A stretch of 64,000 bases of DNA, taken from the NCBI RefSeq assembly GCF_947623445.1, contig NC_135240.1, positions 9,982,001-10,046,000 of the forward strand. The letters are read 5' to 3'. The notes beneath the pieces were generated by a model. It was given only the letters and a program-made list of their open reading frames with translations. It was not told the origin of the DNA and did not search any database. Within the stretch, counting starts at the first letter, position 1. Each line of letters starts with the position of its first letter. Of this stretch, positions 49,901-63,574 are shown in pieces. The position numbers and the translations under genes are program-made. The DNA comes from Clavelina lepadiformis. Lineage: Eukaryota; Chordata; Ascidiacea; Aplousobranchia; Clavelinidae.

Positions 49901-52900
49901 GTTTCTATTGCTGTAGGAAATCGCATTATGTCAAGGAATGCGTTTGTCATTCGGTCACCAAGATACACCAAAGCCCGGACCCTTGTCACAATACAGCACA
50001 CACGTATAGGACGCAACATGAGATACTGAAATCTCACTTCACTAATACTTCAGTGCCGTTTCCGGATCTTTACCATGTCACCAAACCAACATTGACATAT
50101 AAAGGCAGCAACAATCATATTTTCACTTTTAGGATTCGTTAAATGAAATAAAATCACAGCCATAACCTAAACTCGTCACACACTGAGGACCAAAATGAGC
50201 AAGGCAAACAGCTTTTCTCACGAGTTAAAAATATCACACTGACAGAAATAGTTGGTATTTCTGACAATTTTCAATTTCCTTTTATTTTCAAAAGAAACTA
50301 ATGGTAGCCAAAAGTACAAAGTCGACCGCGTTTGCATTTGCGCTTGCTGAACTGAAAAAACAGACGTGAGGTGACAGTGTATTTTTAGCCGTTAAATGCA
50401 ACGACTGACGCAAGACGAAAGCACCACACAAAACAAGACTGTATACCTAATTACGACTTTGGCAATATCGTTGCACACGTCATTTGACTTTTCGGTATAA
50501 CCTATTATTGGACCATGACTCAATTTAACGAAAAAGAATCATACAATGAGTGGGAGCGAATAAAGGCTCCGGACGGTTTACTATGATCCATTGTTTGTGA
50601 TCTCACTCTCCAATTTTAGACATAACATTCAATACAATGAACAAGCGATTTAGAAAATAAAAAAAAATATGTGGAAAAAAGAACTTTTGTTCCGAGTTGT
50701 ATATTGCGTTGTTTAACTTGTTGGCAGCTGAAAAATCAGCATATGGTGAAAGAGTTGAAAAGACTTTAAAACAGTGTAAAAGTTTATTCCAATCATAGGT
50801 GCTTTCATATTTCTCATGTTTGGTAAGCTGCTATATGGAACGAAAACTGGTTTACTGGAAACTTCTATTCCCGTCCGCTGGAAGGCAAAAAAATCGTATC
50901 AACAAAACAACCTGCCTCGACAAAACAATTAGTCGTATAACGTAAAGCGGCAATCAGAGCCGTATATTAGTAGAACACGGATTAGCAAAAATAGACAGCA
51001 TATCAACGCCTTTTCAAGATTCATTTGTGATTTCAATTATTCCACTAACACACTGCCCTTTGTTGCTCCTGAAAGAGAATTGACCTCACAGCGAAACTAT
51101 TTATTGACGAAAGTCCCACGTCATCAATTTTATTGAAGTGCCAAAACCATATGAACTATTTTCTATTAAGTAAAATCTTAAGGTGACGCTCAATTAGGTA
51201 GTTCCGTTGGCTGGGCTTTTAGTATGTTATAGTCTAGTCATCTAGTCAGGGCGCATTTTCCGATAGGTATAGATACATAGATCCATTTACTTAAAACATA
51301 AACAAATGAAACAATGCTAACATTTAAAAAGGTCTTACTCCCTCCTATTTTTAAAAATGTGTGTGAAGCTATGGCAACATTTATGACGTATTTTTTGCCC
51401 CAACTTGGCCATAAATGTAGGAAGCTATTACCAAATATGGTTATTATGTCGAGGAACATATTAAAATCCGGTGAAGCATAAACCCGGGGTATTTCGTAAC
51501 GCGGTTGTGTTATAAGGGAAGAGCAATTACGAGAAAAAAATCGATTTAACACTCAACATCGAGCTTCAAAAGATCAACCATTCGTAACTAAAAGTTATAC
51601 ACCCAAACAAAGGGCTAGTTACCGCCAAACAAAAACCAAGTCAAATGAAAACGTTGGGCAAAAAGTAATGAAAACGTATAGAAAGCTTTTTACCGCAACA
51701 ATGGCTGCTTCCAAATCGCAGGCAAATTACGGCAGTTTTGATGCTTATCTCTCAAGCCGTTGCGCTTATCGAACGACGTCGTTGACCTTTCGAGAGCTAA
51801 CATCAGATTTTCATCCAAACTTCAGAGTTTTGCGTACGGTTTTGCTAAGCTTGACCCCTGTGAACTTTGCTAAGCGCGCGAGAACAAATTGTTTGGGAAA
51901 ACGTTTGTGGCAAGTTACTAACGATGCGCTTTAGCAACACAGTATGTTGTCAACTGGAGTACTGGTCCTGGAGTACTTGTCAACTGTTCATTTTAGCAAC
52001 GTACATTGCAGTGACCCAGGATAAATATATCATTTTTAACTAGATTTGATCATCCTGTGCAGATGATGTTCTCACAAACGGGGATCTGGTAACATGAAGA
52101 AAACGGGGCATAAAATGTTATATCAAAAGAATATAAGATTAACGTTGAAGTACTGAAGCGTAAACGAAGCACTGTTCCATGTTTTACTTGTCAAACACAG
52201 TCACTAAAATCTTAATATAGTAATGAAAACAACCAATAAAAAGTAAGCAAATTTCAAAACAGTGTATTAAAAATACAGTAACTTTAGACATGAAAATTAG
52301 AGATTAATACGAAAACTGCTGCTCATTAACCAAAAAAAGGCTACGCTTGCAATAAAAATTAGATAAAACGCAGACAGATTATTCCATTGTAACTTGCAAG
52401 AACATCAAAAGCTGGCTTAAGTTAGTCAGCAAAGCATTATCGTGGTTGGATGACCACTTAGGGAACACATGGATTTTATAGCGGTAAACAAGACGGACGT
52501 CGAATGTCAGAGGTTCAAAAAAATAGAACATAATGAAGAGCTTAATAGCAGGCTATTACGGGGACATTACTACACAGTAAACAGCATTAGATCATTCGCT
52601 AATGACTGTTATTCGCTAGCTTAATGGCAAAGTGCCTTGGGGCTCTTGGCAAACACACAGAAGAAAATACAGCCGACAGTGAGTGATTTACATGCCTGGA
52701 ACTGACTTATTTTTGAAGTTTACCTCTGCCTTAAGAATATAACACAATAAAAGTCTATACTTATTCCCAGCTATAGGCAACAGCATACATCGAAACATCC
52801 ACCGTCTGTTATGGATCTACACTGAACATTGGTTTTCAGCAACCTGACGTCAAACAAGAGTTTCTGACGTGTTGATTAAACATTGTCAGGTTAATCTCTA

Positions 52901-55900
52901 ACCTAACACGAGACAACACCTATACAAGTTGTAATTCTAGCCTCCCTTATCTGGAAATAAGTTTGCCTTACAAACACACCATTGTTTCACAGCAATGCGA
53001 TCATTCAATAAGCGACAAGAGCACTTAACACGCTCAGTCGAAGAAGTGAAACAACTAGCGACAGTGAATTCATTCGATTACCTACATTGGTTGACTGCGT
53101 TGACACTTTTTCATAAATCAAATATTATCTCATTTAAGTGGTTGCTCTTTTGCCATCACTGCATCATATTAACATCAGCATCAAACGTTATATATGAAAG
53201 CCACATATTCAACGAAACTGTAAGCCAAGGTTACTTTTACAATTTTGCCCACAGTCTGTTAAAAAACTACGCATAAGCCAGGGCTGTCCTGTCTGACGTA
53301 TTGCTCTATATTTTAAGACTTCAGAATTAAACTCACAAGCAAGTGTCAGTAAATATTCTTCAAGTTAGATTTCTATTTCAAAATAATTTTTGACATACTC
53401 TCGCTTCACAAATCAACACTCCGCGCGGACATTAACACCTGCACCACTAAAAATTCTCTTTAACCTAATTTGGACGTTACTTTCTTTCTCAATACGGCAC
53501 CGGCAAAAAGCGAGTTTTAAGTTGCGCATGACTTGTGCCTAACCGCTGTGACAAAACCATTTCGTAAACAGGTTATGGTGACGCAATAATTTGCTCGAAA
53601 TTCTCACCGTTCTTCATCGTCATTTCGGTTTTATACCAATACGTTTACCTGATCTATTAATGGACTGAAAACCCGTCCCGACCGCAAATGCGTCATACCG
53701 TACAAAGACGACATCGTTCACGACGAGAAGCGACTATAGGCAGGTATTGTCTACGTAGCCAATTTAATAACCTGTGGACCTATAATTGTGATTTTGGCGA
53801 CGAGTTTAATTTGATTGACTTTAACCAAAAACTTTATAAAACTCAGTTTGCATACTTCACGTATTAGAATGTGTTATTCTGATGACTTCCCAAGACCGAA
53901 AAGTCTACCGAGCAAAAATGCTGTTTTAAGAGTCCCTAAGGAATTACAATCAAAGAGTCAGGCTTGATATTTCGTCTTCGCTTTATTAAGACATGACCTC
54001 TAAATAGAGACAGAAACATCCACTCGTTTTTTCATGGATACCAGGAAATCTCACCTCCTTTTACTACTCCATCGTGCCATCAAGTGTTTCATTTAAATAA
54101 TTGCACAGTAAAGATTATAGATATACTGTGACGTTGCTGAGGTATCGTATATTGCCAGTAGTGGTGTATTCCTAAAAAGATATGGAAGTTTGCTATCCAA
54201 CAATTTTTGACATCGTATCATATCCAAATGCTTATTCGCGGACTATCAGGAAAACCTTTAAACATTACAATGCACAACTTGAGCTTAAATTACCGAGATT
54301 TTTTTCTGAGCGTCGTTCACAATAATGCAAATTGCCTGAATAACAACAATGAAACAAAATGAAACAAAACAAAAAGAAATAAAGTAAGGGATCGCGATCC
54401 CCCGTGAAAAAATTGGGAGGCGACGATCAGCCTTCAAAATACCACTGTATAAACCACACTTCGCATCTAAGTAGAAACAAAGTCTTACCTGTTGTAAATA
54501 TATCTCATAGAAAAATAGTTTACACAAATTTTAAGTTAAACTTGAAAGAAATAAACTGTAAATGACAGAGAGAATTTTTTTGTACGTTCATGTACCTTTG
54601 TAAACACAGTTTATAGCTTCGACTTTTAGTAGGTTTCAATAGTCGACCTCACATGAAAAGGACAACATTTATTAGACCAACATATAGTTACCATTTTTAT
54701 TGTTACGTCGCCGTCACTTATAACGGTATCACATCTTCGTCGATACGGTTTCCATACATGGCTTTAATTATATGTATTTGGGTATTTCTGCAAACCATTT
54801 CGATAGTGATAGTCTTTGTTCTGTTACTTTTTGCTTATCATGGAATGCAATATTAAAATTACCATTGGGAAAAACAACTTCTTTGCAAGTGCTTTTATAA
54901 AACGAATATTAAAAAACAAGTAATGGGATTTAAGTGGTTTAATGGCTCTTTAACAATCAGCTGTCCTGGCACAAGGGGCAGGTGACGCCATTTTATTAGT
55001 TGTATCCCACCGGACCCAAAGCGTGGCCAGATATTAAAAAGAGTAGAAAAGGGAAAATTGGTCCGTTGATAGTTTATATGATATCTTTGTAAACCGAGAC
55101 GATTTTTATGAATAGAATGCCACGTGGCAAAGTGAATTTGAAACCATAATAACATGCTATTGACTGACATAGCCACAAAAAAAACTTTAACAAAACATAC
55201 TGTACCATAATGAAAATTAGTCATGTCATATGGCACTAAGTTACTACGTAGAACGCCCCATATATGCCAAGTTAATCATGTCAGATTTCATTTTCAGAGC
55301 TAACGGTGTGATAGTTTAGTCAAATATAATTTTTAACCCAAATCTCGCTTTTATTTGGGTGAGGACCACAGCTGTCTATGAGCGCTTACTCACGATCAAT
55401 CTACCATCTGCTTTCTTTCAATTCACACCTTGGAAGTCAAATGACTTAAAACTCACCCGAACAACTTTTCTATTTGCTGCAATGACATTTTCAGCGTTTT
55501 TGCGAAAAGCAACCTGGCGACCTATAAGATATAAAATTGAATTGAAGTTTAAAATTTAGTTCATTAGAAATATTCATTAAAACAGTTGCTATTAATTGCA
55601 TGGCGACCAAGTTACATATGATAGTATTAATATTTTGTACATTTCACATTGTTTTTAGTACTTTAAGTGGAAAAAGTATTTCGTTTTTTAAAAAATTGAT
55701 TTACACTGGTACACATTAAGCTCTAAAAGCAATTTTACAATGCTTTTCATCTTTCTATATCCGGATAATCAAAAATAGTTTTCGCATCATTAAAGATTTC
55801 ATCACCACACGTTGGAGGCAAAAATCGACGCTAGATCGACAGTTTGCACGTCAGTTAAATAGCACTAACTTGTCGGCTGGTCATCATTCAATTAAGTATT

Positions 55901-57032
55901 GGTAGTTGCGACGTCATGCAAAGCCGGTGAAGTTATAAGACGTTTGAAGTATAGCGCCACAATAAAATGCGGAAATGGAAAACAAATGTCCAATGCTTGA
56001 ACAATATCCGAAATTTATGGCCTTCCTTGACACCACATGGTGTTTGATTTTATACGCTATGAAAAAAATTATCACCACGCTTTGCTGCTTAAACGCTGCC
56101 TTAAAATATTTCGGTATTCTAATCTAAGACAAGATATTATAATTTGTTCAGCTTGCAGTTTTGAAATGAAAGTGCATTTAAAATAACCAATCAACTAATC
56201 TAAGTCTGTCTCTTCCAGTAGCAGTTGTGTAAAACAACTATATAGACTGCTTGAAGGTGTGTTTAAAAGTCACTATTATTATATGTTGATGACAGTATAA
56301 CCGATTAAAACCGCTTTGGAATCACTGAACTTCTTAACTCAGAAGATGAGTTCAATATCGCACAGACTCGTGTCAAGGTTGATGTAAGAAGAGTGCTGTG
56401 CCGCAGGAATGGGCATTAGTTAATAGCAAACTCCGAAAAACGACGTAACATCAAAGCTAATAGTGGTGGTCTTCCCAAGGGGAGAGCAGAGAAGAAAAAA
56501 TGTCATGCAGCCTGGAAGACGCAATAAATAGATGAACCCATACTCAGCACTCAGACATGTTGAAATGAGCAGATCAGTGGGTTGATTAGTAAAGAAAGTT
56601 TCAAGTAAGTGATAGTATGGCGTGATAGGCAATACCTTTCTGCAGTTTTTCGTTTTAGATAATAATTAAACATGGTCAGTGAAATGTAAACTCAAATTTG
56701 TTTTATAATGAAATTTGTCCTAAATTAGCTCAAGGCAACGTGGTGTTAATATTTCTTAGCAAGGTAGGCCTACTATTTGATGCCAAATAAATAAGTTATA
56801 TCTTGTAAAGTAACAACTTAATTGACTTACACCACTAAACCAAAATAAATTTAATCAAGAATGTTTACCATATCTTAAGAAAGAAAGTACGACTTATGGA
56901 TTTCATTCATAATTGAAACCGTTCAACTCTTTTGCTAAAACAAATATAAATTGCTATTAAAGGTATAAGTATAGGCTGACAGAAGTCTATTTTAAACATT
57001 TAGCAAAGCACTCAAGATTTTATCCATGTAGA
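46938..57032. other. Gene-free 10 kb flank between the EF-hand gene and MRF
   Basis: No exon with a recognisable family was found on either strand. The open frames here (for example 51668-51934, 52995-53276 and 54895-55236) are short and lack start context, splice support or homology that I know. It contains one hAT MITE (49117-49296) and a perfect palindrome GGGATCGCGATCCC at 54388-54401. It is unusually poor in visible repeats compared with 17-24 kb. The part closest to MRF is likely to hold its enhancers. Confidence 0.5.
49117..49296. mobile_element. hAT-type MITE
   Basis: The left end is CAGGGATGTCCAACCTGCGG and the right end is AGGTTGGACATCCCTG, a perfect 16 bp inverted repeat. GCGGCCC boxes follow at the ends. 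The left flank is CCCTAACC; the right flank is AGCCTAACC, so a target duplication of xCCTAACC is likely with a one-base shift. No coding capacity. Confidence 0.8.
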
Positions 57033-57500
57033 CAAAGGTGGGCAGTACCGCGGTACTATGGCACCGAATTACTGTACCGTCGAAACTTCTATAAAAAAAA
57101 GTACCGAATCCCTGTACAGAATTACCTTTTTTCAAGAAATATAAGTCCGGTCCGGTACTTGGGACTTCTAAAGTGATTACTTGAACGTCTAGAGAAGGAT
57201 ATTTTTCAAAACTTCATTTTGATTAAACCTTAATGCCAATTATATCGCTTTTTGTTTTATTTTTAATCTACAAATATCTTGTAAACTCGCAAGAATTGAG
57301 GTTTCATATTTTTTGACAAAAGTAATGTATAGCGGGATCATAATAGCGGCAAAAATTGCACTTGCAACAGGATCCTCTGCACAAAAAGTACCGGTACCGA
57401 TTACCGGCAAAGTACCGAATACTGGAACCGTTGGTAAAATTTTTGCCAGCTACCGGTATTGTTACGGAGGGTACTTTCAAAATACCGATGCCCACCTCTG
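57033..57500. mobile_element. Probable hAT-type element rich in GGTACCG motifs
   Basis: The left end is CAAAGGTGGGCAGTACCG and the right end, reversed, is CAGAGGTGGGCATCGGTA. Both ends are followed by repeated AGTACCG/CGGTACT motifs. The flanking octamers CATGTAGA and CGTGGACA agree at only 5 of 8 positions, so the copy is old. Two short opposing open frames here are by-products. Confidence 0.6.
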
Positions 57501-57891
57501 CGTGGACATTACAAACATCCCTAGAGCACAGGGATCAAGAAACTTGAATTATCATAATTAATGCCGTTCGAACTACATCTGCAACATAGGTCCTTGATTC
57601 CTGTGTGCTGGGGCTGTTGCTATAATCTTCACTGATACAAATTTGAATGCCTGGCAAAATATTGTTGATTATCACAATTAATAGCGTACCGTTAGAATTA
57701 CATCTGTATTAATACAAGATTGAGGAACGATCAATTTTGTGTTTGGTAAAAAACTAAAGTTAATTTTTTTTAACTTTATCAGGAAGTTTAACAAGAAAAC
57801 GAAATTACACGTTAGTAATTATGGCTTCGGTGTTGCTAATGTTGTGAACACTCGTTTATCTTTATTATCAGAACAAACCTCTTTTTAAAAT
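57501..57891 (+). promoter_or_regulatory. MRF proximal upstream region with inverted and direct repeats
   Basis: An inverted repeat pairs CCTAGAGCACAGGGATCAAG (57519-57538) with TCCTTGATTCCTGTGTGCTG (57591-57610), with mismatches. A direct repeat TATCAnAATTAATnnCG...ACATCTG occurs at about 57550-57582 and 57668-57710. No TATA box can be assigned. The segment up to 57891 includes the MRF 5' UTR and probably the proximal promoter, by position only. Confidence 0.35.
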
Positions 57892-60800
57892 ATGACCTGT
57901 GTGTCTGTCGATGACCTTCACGTAGCGTCCGGTTTCAATAATCCTGCTGCTTATTTTAATTCTTTCGTCACACGTCCATCGATGGCGTCATCGCTAAAAC
58001 GAAACCTCTCTTCCACGGGATTGCAAAGAAATCGTAACGATGTCTTGCTCTCAGACACCGCACCATCACTTTCTCCGAACCTTGATAAAGACGTCTCTTT
58101 GAGTTTCGGCGACTTCAGATCCTCCAGCGACTACGTCTTTCAGCCGGATAACTGTGATATCTCGATTCTTGAAGAACTTAGCAATATGACGTCAGAATGC
58201 AGCGATTCAACAATTAATTTTTCGTCAACATTCCACACAAGTCCTGTCAAAGACCAATCGAGACCGATACATACCAGCACTTTCTTATTCTCGCCAACCG
58301 AGCCGCCAACACAAGTAATTAAGCAAACCCGCGACAAGGTTCACATGACAACGAACGATACGGGATTTGAATTTGCGTTAGAAAACTTTTTTGATTCCGG
58401 CGGCAATCTTGTGGACTTAACACGTCGTAGGATCTCGGGCGACTTGGCTCAGCGTGAACTCAGCGAAGAAGGAATTGCCCCGCCGATTTCTAGCATTGAA
58501 CCCACACTTACCTTCGAAAATGCTGTTGATTACCATGACGAAAACGTGAAAGCAATGATGCAGTATCTCAGTGAAACAAATGAACAGGAAATAATGGAAA
58601 AAAACAAGCAAAATGAACCAATTATCTTCAGTGAGCTAATGAATGTGCCAGGAATGGAACCCGCTCTGCCTAGTGTGGAAGAATTGCTTTCGTTGCCGTC
58701 AGAAAAATCTCGCGTTTTTAAGACGGATGATAAAAAGACAAGCAACCCTTCAAGTTCATTGTCAAGATCAAAAATGCACCCGTCACAAGGAGCCTTCAGT
58801 CAGCTCATCGCTAACCGCGTCAAAAGCTGCACAGACGTAGATAATCACTTTCACAGTTTCGGAGTCAACACAAGTTTGACATCAGACATGACTACTCAGA
58901 ATTCACAGTTGTCTTTAAACGTGACGACTCATCCAAACCAAGTTAGTACTTCCGTGCTTGAAAATGATGAAGAGCCCTGCGGACATGAAGCAAATTCGTA
59001 TACTCACACGAGCCATCCAAATGGGCACCAATGCTTGGTCTGGGCGTGCAAGGCTTGTAAGAGGAAAACTGGGCCACATGACCGTCGGAGGGCCGCCACC
59101 TTGCGGGAAAGGCGACGTCTCAAAAGAGTCAATCAAGCCTATGAAACCCTAAAGCGTTGCGCATGCGCAAACCCAAACCAACGACTTCCAAAAGTTGAAA
59201 TCCTTCGAAACGCAATTACTTACATATGTAATCTTCAACGCATGCTTTACGGCGATCAGCAATCACCAAAAAAGGCAACCGAAGCTGAATTTTCAACTGT
59301 TTACCCAGAAGGGACCACGTCATCCATGTCAGTTAGCAACAATATCTTTGTCTTACCGAGCGAAGAACCGTGTTCAACTCCAATGGAAAATTTATTGAGC
59401 GTTGCAGCAGAATCAGCAAATATAAACACGTCGCTGCCCTCCATAACATCGGAAATGACGACTGAACTGAAGCTGTCGGTAAGTGTTGAAACTAAAAACA
59501 ACTACTCATAGACAAAATTGTTAGCACAAATGCAGATATATGCTGAGAAAAATAGCATGTTTTACTTTACTATTCCTAAGCAAACGTCATATTGTCAGTG
59601 TGATATATTATGCCGCATGCGGGTTCGTATAACTTAAATTTGAGTTTTGCCAACATTTGCAAACAAAAAAAGAACTATCTTCCAATGTAGTCTATCGGTA
59701 ACATTCATTTTAAGTTTAAGCTGTATCGTGGTCAAAGGTAACTCTGGAAAATCCTCGTCACTACCAACGTATTTCTTTGCAAAGCAGGTTAACAAGTGAT
59801 TTATACTTTAGCAAAAGCTTTTTCCCTACTCCATTACATTTTTAAGTTAACCCCTGGGGGCGGAAAGCCGGCTAGATTCGGTTAAATAATATCGGGATAG
59901 GAATGTCGGAAGTTCGCCCTACACAAAGATTAGCGCGTGCCGCGACGATTCCATCGGGAACTGGCCGAGTTGCATAGTTTGCTACTTGATTTGATTAGAC
60001 CGTTCGTGTAAGATTTCGTTGCACCAACACAATTATAAAAGGCAATTATAGAGGAGGGCTCTTTAGCTGAGTAAAGGCAGTAGAGTCAACGATGCATTTT
60101 ATATAGTATACCTTGACATATTGTTCACAAAATTCTTAAGGGCATCGGTCTTTACAAGGCAAACACCATTTACACAAAACCGCAAGACAACATCTTAATG
60201 AACTGTTTTATTCCATTTTCTTTTAGAATGTTTACAACGTGACACCTTTAAATGGTGACCTCGTCAATTCTTTATCGTCGCCGAGCAGCGTTGTGCATAT
60301 ATCGGATGATTCAACGGGTAAGTCTATTCAAAGTAAGAGAATGTTTCTATAGCCTACTATAGACTATAGTCTTTTAATCTTATTACCTAGTTCTTAACTG
60401 AGATTTGCATCTGTAATTCCCATTAAGAATCCCTGTTCTAAAAGTGATGACGTATCTCAATCAAGCTTGTCATCAAGGTTTAATTACTAGCCTTTAGTGA
60501 TTCACTGATGGTGCATTAAAATGCAGCGGTCAGCTTTAGATATTTTTCATCGTGACGTAATATAGGCCACGAGGATTAGTAATTTAATTTCAATCAAATA
60601 ACTTATTTCCAAAATTCTCAACAGAAAAGGAGTAACTAAATTTCGTATTTAATTTGCAAAGAAATTCGGTCACACTTTGCAAAATATAGTGTAGTAGCCT
60701 ATAGTATAGTGCAAAATTTGTTTTTTATTGGTCTTAACGTTTCATTCTAGCCCTTATACGCCGCTAAGCGGAATATTGTGAAATTTTCTTTTTTGGAAAC

Positions 60801-60915
60801 TTTCAGTGTGTATTTTTTTGCAGATGGGGAAACGTCTACGAATACTGACGGTAAAACCAACTCCAGTCTCGTACGCTTATCCTCCATCGTTGACAGCATT
60901 TCTGATGAACTCTAA
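57892..60915 (+). CDS. MRF: Myogenic regulatory factor (MyoD-family bHLH transcription factor)
   Basis: Three exons join in phase: 57892-59478, 60227-60317 and 60824-60915, giving 589 residues; vertebrate MyoD is about 320. Residues 381-393 are [13 protein letters not shown], the Cys/Trp motif of MyoD proteins that contacts Pbx/Meis. The bHLH follows at about 397-450, with [20 protein letters not shown] and then [14 protein letters not shown]. The basic region keeps the myogenic Ala-Thr pair (402-403), while the junction Lys of MyoD is Arg412. The spliced C-terminus has [14 protein letters not shown], the MyoD helix III motif. Without splicing at 59479, the frame reads on to a stop at 59509-59511, giving 539 residues that lack helix III. 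The N-terminal 380 residues are Ser/Thr-rich and not recognisable. Confidence 0.95.
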
Positions 60916-62600
60916 CCATATCAAGACCTCTATCTAGTCTACATTTTACACTTCTTATAATAGCTTTGTGGATATGTTGTCGGACTTTTTTCGATCCCGC
61001 TTTCACATGATTTGTGTATGAAATGTATGAAAAAGAACTTATTCCCATAACTAATCATATAGATATGTGTTTATATATTTCTTTCAAGTTCCATGTTTTA
61101 GCGGACTTCATGACTACAAAACTTGTTGGAATTAATTTTCATGTTATGCGCTTTCAATTCCTGAAAAAAAGCAATCATTTCGCTTGCTTCAACTGCCCTA
61201 ACCCTAACTCAATAATGGAGTAAAATGTATACGCATTTGTAAGTATAGGTTACTATTAACGCATTTTTATTTTCAAGCAATATTTAGAGTTTTTCTATGT
61301 GCATCATACCTAATTTATCTGGGACCAATGTCGCGAAAAACGCCATTTTTAACGAGAAGGTAAACTCATGAAACCGCATAAAGAAAAGCATTGTACAGCA
61401 AAACAGACACTTTGTGTAGAGAAATTTAAAACCAAATAATAGCTTAATAGCCCTCATTGCATTTTCAACCGTGAATTGTTTTAATAGATTTTTTTTCGAA
61501 AATTAAAAAATTGCTTTTGCCTTTTGCATGTACCTCTTTCACCAGCAATATTTTAATAAAACTGAGGTTGTTTGACATTAGAGAGAAGAAAGTATAGCCT
61601 TAGTGTTCTAAAATTATTGAAATTCGAAGATTATTGAAAGTTTATATTGCATAGGGCCAACAATTAGGCTGCACCTATAGGTAACGTTCGTATTATTTTC
61701 CATTTTTGGCCGAATCAGTAGTTTAGGCTGTGGGGTTCAGCGCCACACAGTCATGCCCCATGGCATTATCCCTTCAACGTTTCGGACTTCTTGGCGCATT
61801 CTTTACATGTAATTGCTATTGGCCTGCTATATAGGCCAAATGCTTGTGCTGTACCGCACGACAGAGAGTCACAGACTGTCTTATATTTCAATATTTTGAA
61901 AAAACATTTTAGTTTGAGATTTTATCCTACTCTTATTTGCAATTAGTGCTGGTAGAGAAGGACGCGTAACTTGGAAATCAGATGAAACGGAGTTTATTGA
62001 CGCAGGCACGTGATCTACCAACCAGAGATCGCTGCAAGGCTATGTAGGGTTACCAGATAGTTTATGTATGTTATCCCATGCTTCGTCACAATCATTTGAC
62101 AACTTTCATAATCTTTTACGAAAAACTGGACTATTCAGATATGAGGGTCCAGATATGAAATATTTATGAGCTTAGATCCAATTTCACCACAATCGTAAAC
62201 ATGAAAAATCCGCCAATATGCAGTAACTGCATATTGCACAATCTTAACACTTTGCCTTCTGGTGAGGAAAAACTGAGTTGTCAAATCGAAGAATTAAACA
62301 TTTTCAATTTTAAAAAGTGATTTAGCATGTGTGTACTTGAGACTTCGCCCATGGGTAAATCACTTCGCCCTCTAGTGGCGAAAAACTAAACTTTGCGATG
62401 AGTTACATTTTTTGTACTGCGTGCAATTTTAGACTTAACACTTGGGATGTGTAAGCACATTGACTTGCTCCATCACCTCAAGTTGACCTTGGATGAAGAT
62501 TTTCATCACTTAGCCCCCTAGTGGCAGAGGACGAAAAGCAGAAAATTGTTTTTGAAGCGATCATTCTTCTTTGAATGACTCAGTAGCTTTGCACGGCACT
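60916..62600. other. Region after MRF, no gene seen
   Basis: This includes the MRF 3' UTR of unknown length. I see no coding exon. Near 62.35 and 62.51 kb the motif GCCCnCTAGTGGC recurs with CACTT before it, suggesting small repeat fragments. Confidence 0.5.
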
Positions 62601-62624
62601 GGGTAAAACCTGGACACGACGCAA

Positions 62625-63535
62625 TCCGCGGATCGTCCATGGACGGTTGAAAATGGACGATTTTTGCGTAAGCGTCCATGGACGTTTTTACGCAAAACCG
62701 ACGTTTTCCCTTAGTCGTCCATGGACGGTTGTTGAAATAGGGTTAAATCAGTTCTTTTTTAACAAAGCGTCCACGGGTGGTTTTTAGGATAAGTTTAAAG
62801 CAGTGTTTTCGAGATCGTCCATGGACGGTTGAAAATGGACGATTTTTGCGTAAGCGTCCATGGACGATTTTAGGAAAAGCTTAAATAGCGGATAGGGGAA
62901 AGCGTCCATGGACGATTTTAGGAAAAGCTTAAATAGCGGATAGGGGAAAGCGTCCATGGACGGTTGTTGAAATAGGCTTAAACCAGTTCTTTTGCACCAA
63001 AGCGTCTATGGGTGGTTTTTAGGATAAGTTTAAAAAGTTTAAAGCAGTCCATGGATGGTTGAAAATGGACGATTTTTGCGTAAGCGTCCATGGACGCCTT
63101 TAGGATAAGCTGAAATAGCGGATATGATGAAACTGTACATGGACAGTTATTGGTTTCGAGATCGTCCATGCCCCATGGACACTTAAGAATGGCCGATTTT
63201 TGCGTAAGCGTACATGGACGATTACAGGATAAGCTGAAATAACGGATATGAGGAAAGTGTCCATGGACAGTTATGGGATAGGCTAAATAGTGGATATGAT
63301 GTAAGCGTCCAAGCATGAACAGTTTTGGGGTCATATGCTGAAATGATGGGACATGCAAAGAGTAGACCTCGGTGGGTTTGGGATAGACATAAAAGATAGC
63401 CTATATTTTGGAAGCTTGAGTGGTACAATCGGCTGGATAGGCGTAAATTATGGACAGCACCGGGTAAAAGCTTGACACGACACAATCCATAGATCGTCCA
63501 TGGACGGTTGACAGTTTTCAGTAGCCTATAGGCCT
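62625..63535. repeat. Irregular satellite with CGTCCATGGACG palindromes
   Basis: The palindrome CGTCCATGGACG and close variants occur more than ten times, separated by blocks such as ATTTTAGGAAAAGCTTAAAT and AGCGGATAGGGGAAAG. Spacing varies, and higher-order duplicates exist (62630-62700 recurs at about 62810-62880 and 63050-63110). The open minus-strand frames here are by-products. Confidence 0.85.
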
Positions 63536-63574
63536 AATCATTTCGTGGCATGACCAACTTTTTTAGTGACGGTA

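Noticed and set aside
51668..51934. 88-codon plus-strand frame in the gene-free flank
   Set aside because: There is no recognisable domain or exon partner. Frames of this length occur by chance in a 64 kb window.
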